Shown here: positions 59,545-64,000 of the stretch, piece after piece
How the letters are laid out: every line of letters begins with the position of its first letter
Numbering within the stretch: position 1 is the first letter of the stretch
Assembly: GCA_017656235.1 (NCBI GenBank)
Contig: JACDOF010000005.1
Coordinates: forward strand, 93,183 to 157,182
Source of the DNA: Brevibacillus sp.
GTDB taxonomy: Bacteria > Bacillota > Bacilli > Brevibacillales > Brevibacillaceae
Direction: 5' to 3'
Length of the DNA stretch: 64,000 nucleotides
The notes under the pieces: generated by a model
What the model was told of the DNA's origin: nothing
The model's input: the letters and a program-made list of their open reading frames with translations, nothing else
Database searches by the model: none
Made by a program: the position numbers and the translations under genes

Positions 59545-59881
59545 TGTAGACAAAGGGTGTCTGGATAAGGAGAAGCAGCCATTTTCCTCTTCACTCCATT
59601 GCCAACACGGTGCTGACCCAGTTTCAAAGCTCTCGCACGGGACGAGTGTGGGCGGTTTTTCGCCAGCGAACGGGTTTGGCCAACCTGCCAGCGAAACGGC
59701 GTATCCGCAGGGAAATCGCAGCGGCAACAGCATCACGTCGCTGCTGGACATCGTTTTGCCGCTGCCCCTGCGGATCGTCGTGGAGCGATCCTGGACTGCT
59801 TCTTCGCTGGTTGGCCACCGGGAAGTGAGCGCGAAAAACGCCCCACTCGTATTCACGGCACTTTGTCTGCAATCTGAGCTG
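59545..59881. repeat. Intergenic repeat, type A long copy with a partial type B flank
   Basis: GTGTAGACAAAG (59545-59556) opens the region. CCATTTTCCTC and CACTCCATTGCCAAC (59579-59606) match the left end of type B. From 59643 to 59851 a ~209-bp element has inverted ends: ACGAGTG, GGGCGG, TTTTTCGC on the left and GCGAAAAACG, CCCCACTCGT on the right. The inside pairs further, e.g. ATCCGCAGGG with CCCTGCGGAT and GCAGCGGCAA with TTGCCGCTGC. CGTATTCACGGCACTTTGTC (from 59849) closes it. Confidence 0.75.
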
Positions 59882-59890
59882 ACTTCACAT

Positions 59891-61294
59891 TCAACGGGGG
59901 GTGAGAAAGTTTTGCGTAAAGTAATCGGCGACGACTCCCACCCCCAGGTTGGAAAACTCTTTTTCCAGCACGTTTTTGCGGTGTCCGGGACTGTTCATCC
60001 AGCTTTCATGTGCTTCGATTGCGTCCAAAAATCCGGCGGCAATGTTTTCTCCGGCCAATCTGTAGGAGATACCGGCTTGTTTCAACCGATCGAACGGATC
60101 CATTCCGGTCGTGGCGGAGACGTGATCGAAAAACCGGTAGTTTTCCATGTCGCTGCTGTGGCTTCGTGCCACGTCTGCCGCTTTGTCATGCCACTTTAGG
60201 AGAGGCAGCTTGTGGCGATGGCGGATCACATTGACCAGATCGAGGATTTGCCGTTCGTGCGCAGCATCGATGGCTTCGCGCTGCTTGATCGAACGGGGAG
60301 GCGGATCAAAGTCGGGACCTTTTCCGCGATAGCTCCACTTGGTTTCATAAAACCCTCCCTGCAAAAGAGGAAGCTGATCGATCATGCGCATCGCTGTTAC
60401 ACGATTCTCGTTGTGTTTGTCGATGTAAAAGATCAGGGGTGTGCTCCCTTGCAGCACAAGCGGCCGCTCTCGCAATTGATTGGTGATTTCAATCTGTGCG
60501 CCGCTGTATCGGAATTTGACGATGTGCCGCAGCGGGTATTTGCCGCTGAGCGACTGGTAGCTGGTGCCGATGGAGACCTGCCCGATGCGCGCGTGAGCCC
60601 CGTTGGAATAAAGGTCGACCACCCTGTTGTCGCCAATCCCTACCTGAAGGTAGCGGTCCAGGTCTTGGTTATAGATCCACCACTCATAGCCCAGAGCACT
60701 TGGTTCCCGACGGTCAGGCTCCCCCAGGAGGGCGGCCACTTTTTCCGAACTGTCACCCAACTTCAATCCAAACAGGGTCAGCTCTTCCGGCAGAACTTGC
60801 TCTTCGGTCGTTTGTTTCTCCTGCTGCGGCTGGAGCTCTGCCTGCTTGTCCATAGCAGTTGGTTGCGGTTGATGAGAGGAGGCTGCAGAGGAGCGATCCG
60901 CCTCGGGGAGGCTGGGCTGGTCAGGTAACGGCTGGATCTTGGCATCGCCCTTTGCAGCAAGCTGCTGTCCAGCTTCATGGGACTGTTGGGCGGGCTGTTC
61001 GCCCAGCCAGGCGGTTTGACTGACGGCATCCCAGCCTACTGGTTTGTTGGTATGTTTGCCGATCAGATGAAGCGGGACATACACCACGCCCTTGTATTCG
61101 ATTGTAGCCGGCAGCGATTCCACCCCGTTTGGGGAAGGTTCCTGGTTTTCGACATGGGTAACTTCTTTCCCGTCAATATACAAGGTGAGCGGTTTTGGAC
61201 GAACCAGCAGTACAGAGTGAAAGCCGCTGGCCAGGAAGTACGAGAGCAGCCCCGTCACCAGCAGCGCGGCCAAGGTGATGATCAGCTTCCGCAT
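59891..61294 (-). CDS. CAP-domain (SCP/PR-1-like) cell-surface protein
   Basis: A 467-residue protein: one N-terminal transmembrane helix (~5-27), a single-copy Cu_amine_oxidN1-like region (~40-100) with Y-V-P-L-H-L-I-G, a Gln/Ser/Pro-rich linker, a CAP-associated domain (~175-320) with L-F-G-L-K-L-G-D-S-S-E-K-V, and the C-terminal CAP domain (~350-465) with S-H-S-S-D-M, F-F-D-H-V, G-E-N-I-A and S-P-G-H-R-K-N. Related YkwD-type proteins are envelope proteins of unsettled function. The start at 61294 has AAAGGAGGG upstream. The stop lies ten bases from the repeat, so the C-terminus could be affected by insertion. Confidence 0.87.
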   Translation of the reverse strand: MRKLIITLAALLVTGLLSYFLASGFHSVLLVRPKPLTLYIDGKEVTHVENQEPSPNGVESLPATIEYKGVVYVPLHLIGKHTNKPVGWDAVSQTAWLGEQPAQQSHEAGQQLAAKGDAKIQPLPDQPSLPEADRSSAASSHQPQPTAMDKQAELQPQQEKQTTEEQVLPEELTLFGLKLGDSSEKVAALLGEPDRREPSALGYEWWIYNQDLDRYLQVGIGDNRVVDLYSNGAHARIGQVSIGTSYQSLSGKYPLRHIVKFRYSGAQIEITNQLRERPLVLQGSTPLIFYIDKHNENRVTAMRMIDQLPLLQGGFYETKWSYRGKGPDFDPPPRSIKQREAIDAAHERQILDLVNVIRHRHKLPLLKWHDKAADVARSHSSDMENYRFFDHVSATTGMDPFDRLKQAGISYRLAGENIAAGFLDAIEAHESWMNSPGHRKNVLEKEFSNLGVGVVADYFTQNFLTPR

Positions 61295-61601
61295 GGATAA
61301 CCCTCCTTTTTCTCCTATCAAGCTCTCCTATTCTATTTATATGCTTGCAGAGGGTTGATAGAACCATAAATCTCGTTTCTACTATATTAATAATTTACAA
61401 ATGATTCGCAGAAGTTGGGGAGTGGAACCATGTCCGATTTGCCAGACAGGAATCTATCTTCTTTCACCCCGGGCGGGAGAGGAGCATAGGAAAGGGGAGA
61501 AACACCCGCCAGGCAAGTATAAGCACTATGTACGTGGTAAATAGTAGAAAGGGATGGCAGCAGGCAAATCAAAAACGACATAAAAAGTGAATGAAAAATA
61601 C

Positions 61602-61630
61602 TTGCAAAGAAAAATGGCATTGATTATTAT
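61602..61630 (+). promoter_or_regulatory. Sigma-A promoter of groESL
   Basis: TTGCAA (61602-61607), a 17-base spacer and TATTAT (61625-61630), immediately upstream of the CIRCE operator. Upstream, 61295-61600 holds no recognisable gene. Confidence 0.82.
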
Positions 61631-61642
61631 AGGAATTGGGTG

Positions 61643-61669
61643 TTAGCACTCCCTGAAGGTGAGTGCTAA
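61643..61669 (+). promoter_or_regulatory. CIRCE operator (HrcA binding site)
   Basis: TTAGCACTC (61643-61651), nine bases and GAGTGCTAA (61661-61669), a perfect consensus CIRCE. HrcA represses groESL through it in the absence of heat stress. Confidence 0.97.
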
Positions 61670-61717
61670 CAACACAACTTATCAGCTCATCCACAAACTT
61701 TAAGGAGGGTGTTTTTT

Positions 61718-63685
<1,968 letters not shown>

Positions 63686-63705
63686 TCGAGCCTTACGGGC
63701 TGAGC

Positions 63706-63743
63706 GAAAGAGGCGGGTACGTGACCCGTCTCTTTCTTTTTTT
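63706..63743 (+). terminator. Intrinsic terminator of groESL
   Basis: A 13-bp stem with one G-T pair (63706-63718 with 63724-63736) is followed by TTTTTTT. Confidence 0.94.
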
Positions 63744-63881
63744 ATTTTGTATTTGTGTCCATGAGTTGGTAAAACATACCGCTTGCATGATCTGCTCTGA
63801 TTTGCTATGATGCTTCTTGTCGCTTTTCATATCGCTGACTGATTTCAAACGAAAAACGAGTTTGTTCTGAAAAAATACCTC

Positions 63882-64000
63882 TTGATTCTATAGATAATCA
63901 TGTGGTAGACTTTCAAAGGTCGGCGCTTTTGGTGCGACATGCTCTTTGAAAACTGAACAGCGAAGCGTCTGAAGCGAAGCAATATGCTTGAATGACCTTG
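63882..64000 (+). promoter_or_regulatory. Probable rRNA operon promoter and leader (16S gene beyond the window)
   Basis: TTGATT (63882-63887), an 18-base spacer and TAGACT (63906-63911) could be the promoter. A small hairpin (63919-63938) is followed by TGCTCTTTGAAAA (63940-63952), a boxA-like antitermination element. The phrase CTTTGAAAACTGAACAGCGA (from 63944) is the common leader text before 16S rRNA genes in Bacilli. The 5' end of 16S is not reached. Confidence 0.65.

Overview
The window is about 64 kb of a GC-rich, endospore-forming Gram-positive chromosome. The gene order acpS-ydcC-alr-ndoAI-ndoA-rsb-sigB-tex-cmpA-sprT-thiL-tsaE-tsaB-rimI-tsaD-ydiF, then tatA/tatC and groES-groEL, follows the Bacillus subtilis ydc/ydi region. 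The protein sequences and base composition fit the Brevibacillus/Paenibacillaceae side of the Bacilli better than Bacillus itself; this is an inference from reading, not from a search. Sporulation is supported by a gamma-type SASP, CmpA, GerM-like and SpoVIF-like proteins and a sigma-G-like promoter.

Layout. 1-2.6 kb: end of a siderophore-binding protein and two FecCD permeases. 2.7-8.2 kb: rhodanese, SCO copper chaperone, pirin, RNase J, bacilliredoxin and aldo/keto reductase. 8.3-14.9 kb: an AT-rich lipoprotein, a very acidic secreted protein, a Ca2+-type P-ATPase and an LCP cell-wall ligase. 15.1-19.6 kb: methionine ABC transporter MetNIQ and an orphan peptide-binding lipoprotein. 19.7-25.0 kb: small sporulation-type proteins, a cell-wall amidase, a GerM-like lipoprotein and a chemoreceptor. 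25.1-29.3 kb: the PhoP-box controlled pstSCAB operon. 29.6-32.3 kb: a GMC/gluconate-dehydrogenase-type three-gene operon. 32.3-34.4 kb: ArsR regulator, glutaredoxin-like protein, EamA-type exporter and SASP. 34.8-46.2 kb: acpS to sprT, including the EndoAI/EndoA toxin-antitoxin pair and a shortened sigma-B operon (rsbT-U-V-W-sigB). 46.3-50.0 kb: thiL and the t6A genes tsaE, tsaB, tsaD with rimI. 50.1-58.9 kb: a DnaA-box cluster, a phosphatase-fold membrane protein, ABC-F, folate and molybdopterin genes, Tat translocase and a BI-1-like protein. 59.1-63.7 kb: a CAP-domain wall protein and CIRCE-controlled groESL. The last ~120 bases look like the leader of an rRNA operon whose 16S gene lies just outside.

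The least explained content lies between genes. A family of structured, inverted-repeat-bounded intergenic elements recurs at about 3.8, 29.1, 34.5, 34.7, 36.7 and 59.6 kb, with a trace at 50.06 kb. Two full copies are 187-188 bp with matching ends. Another is a ~290-bp imperfect palindrome. Several loci are mosaics of the same modules. They resemble MITE- or bcr-type repeats, and I do not recognise the family. Other items worth checking are the DnaA-box cluster after tsaD, a structured leader with a sequestered ribosome-binding site before ydcC, and the loss of the stressosome genes rsbR/rsbS from the sigma-B operon. Coding starts were re-chosen from Shine-Dalgarno spacing in many genes, so they often differ from the longest reading frame.
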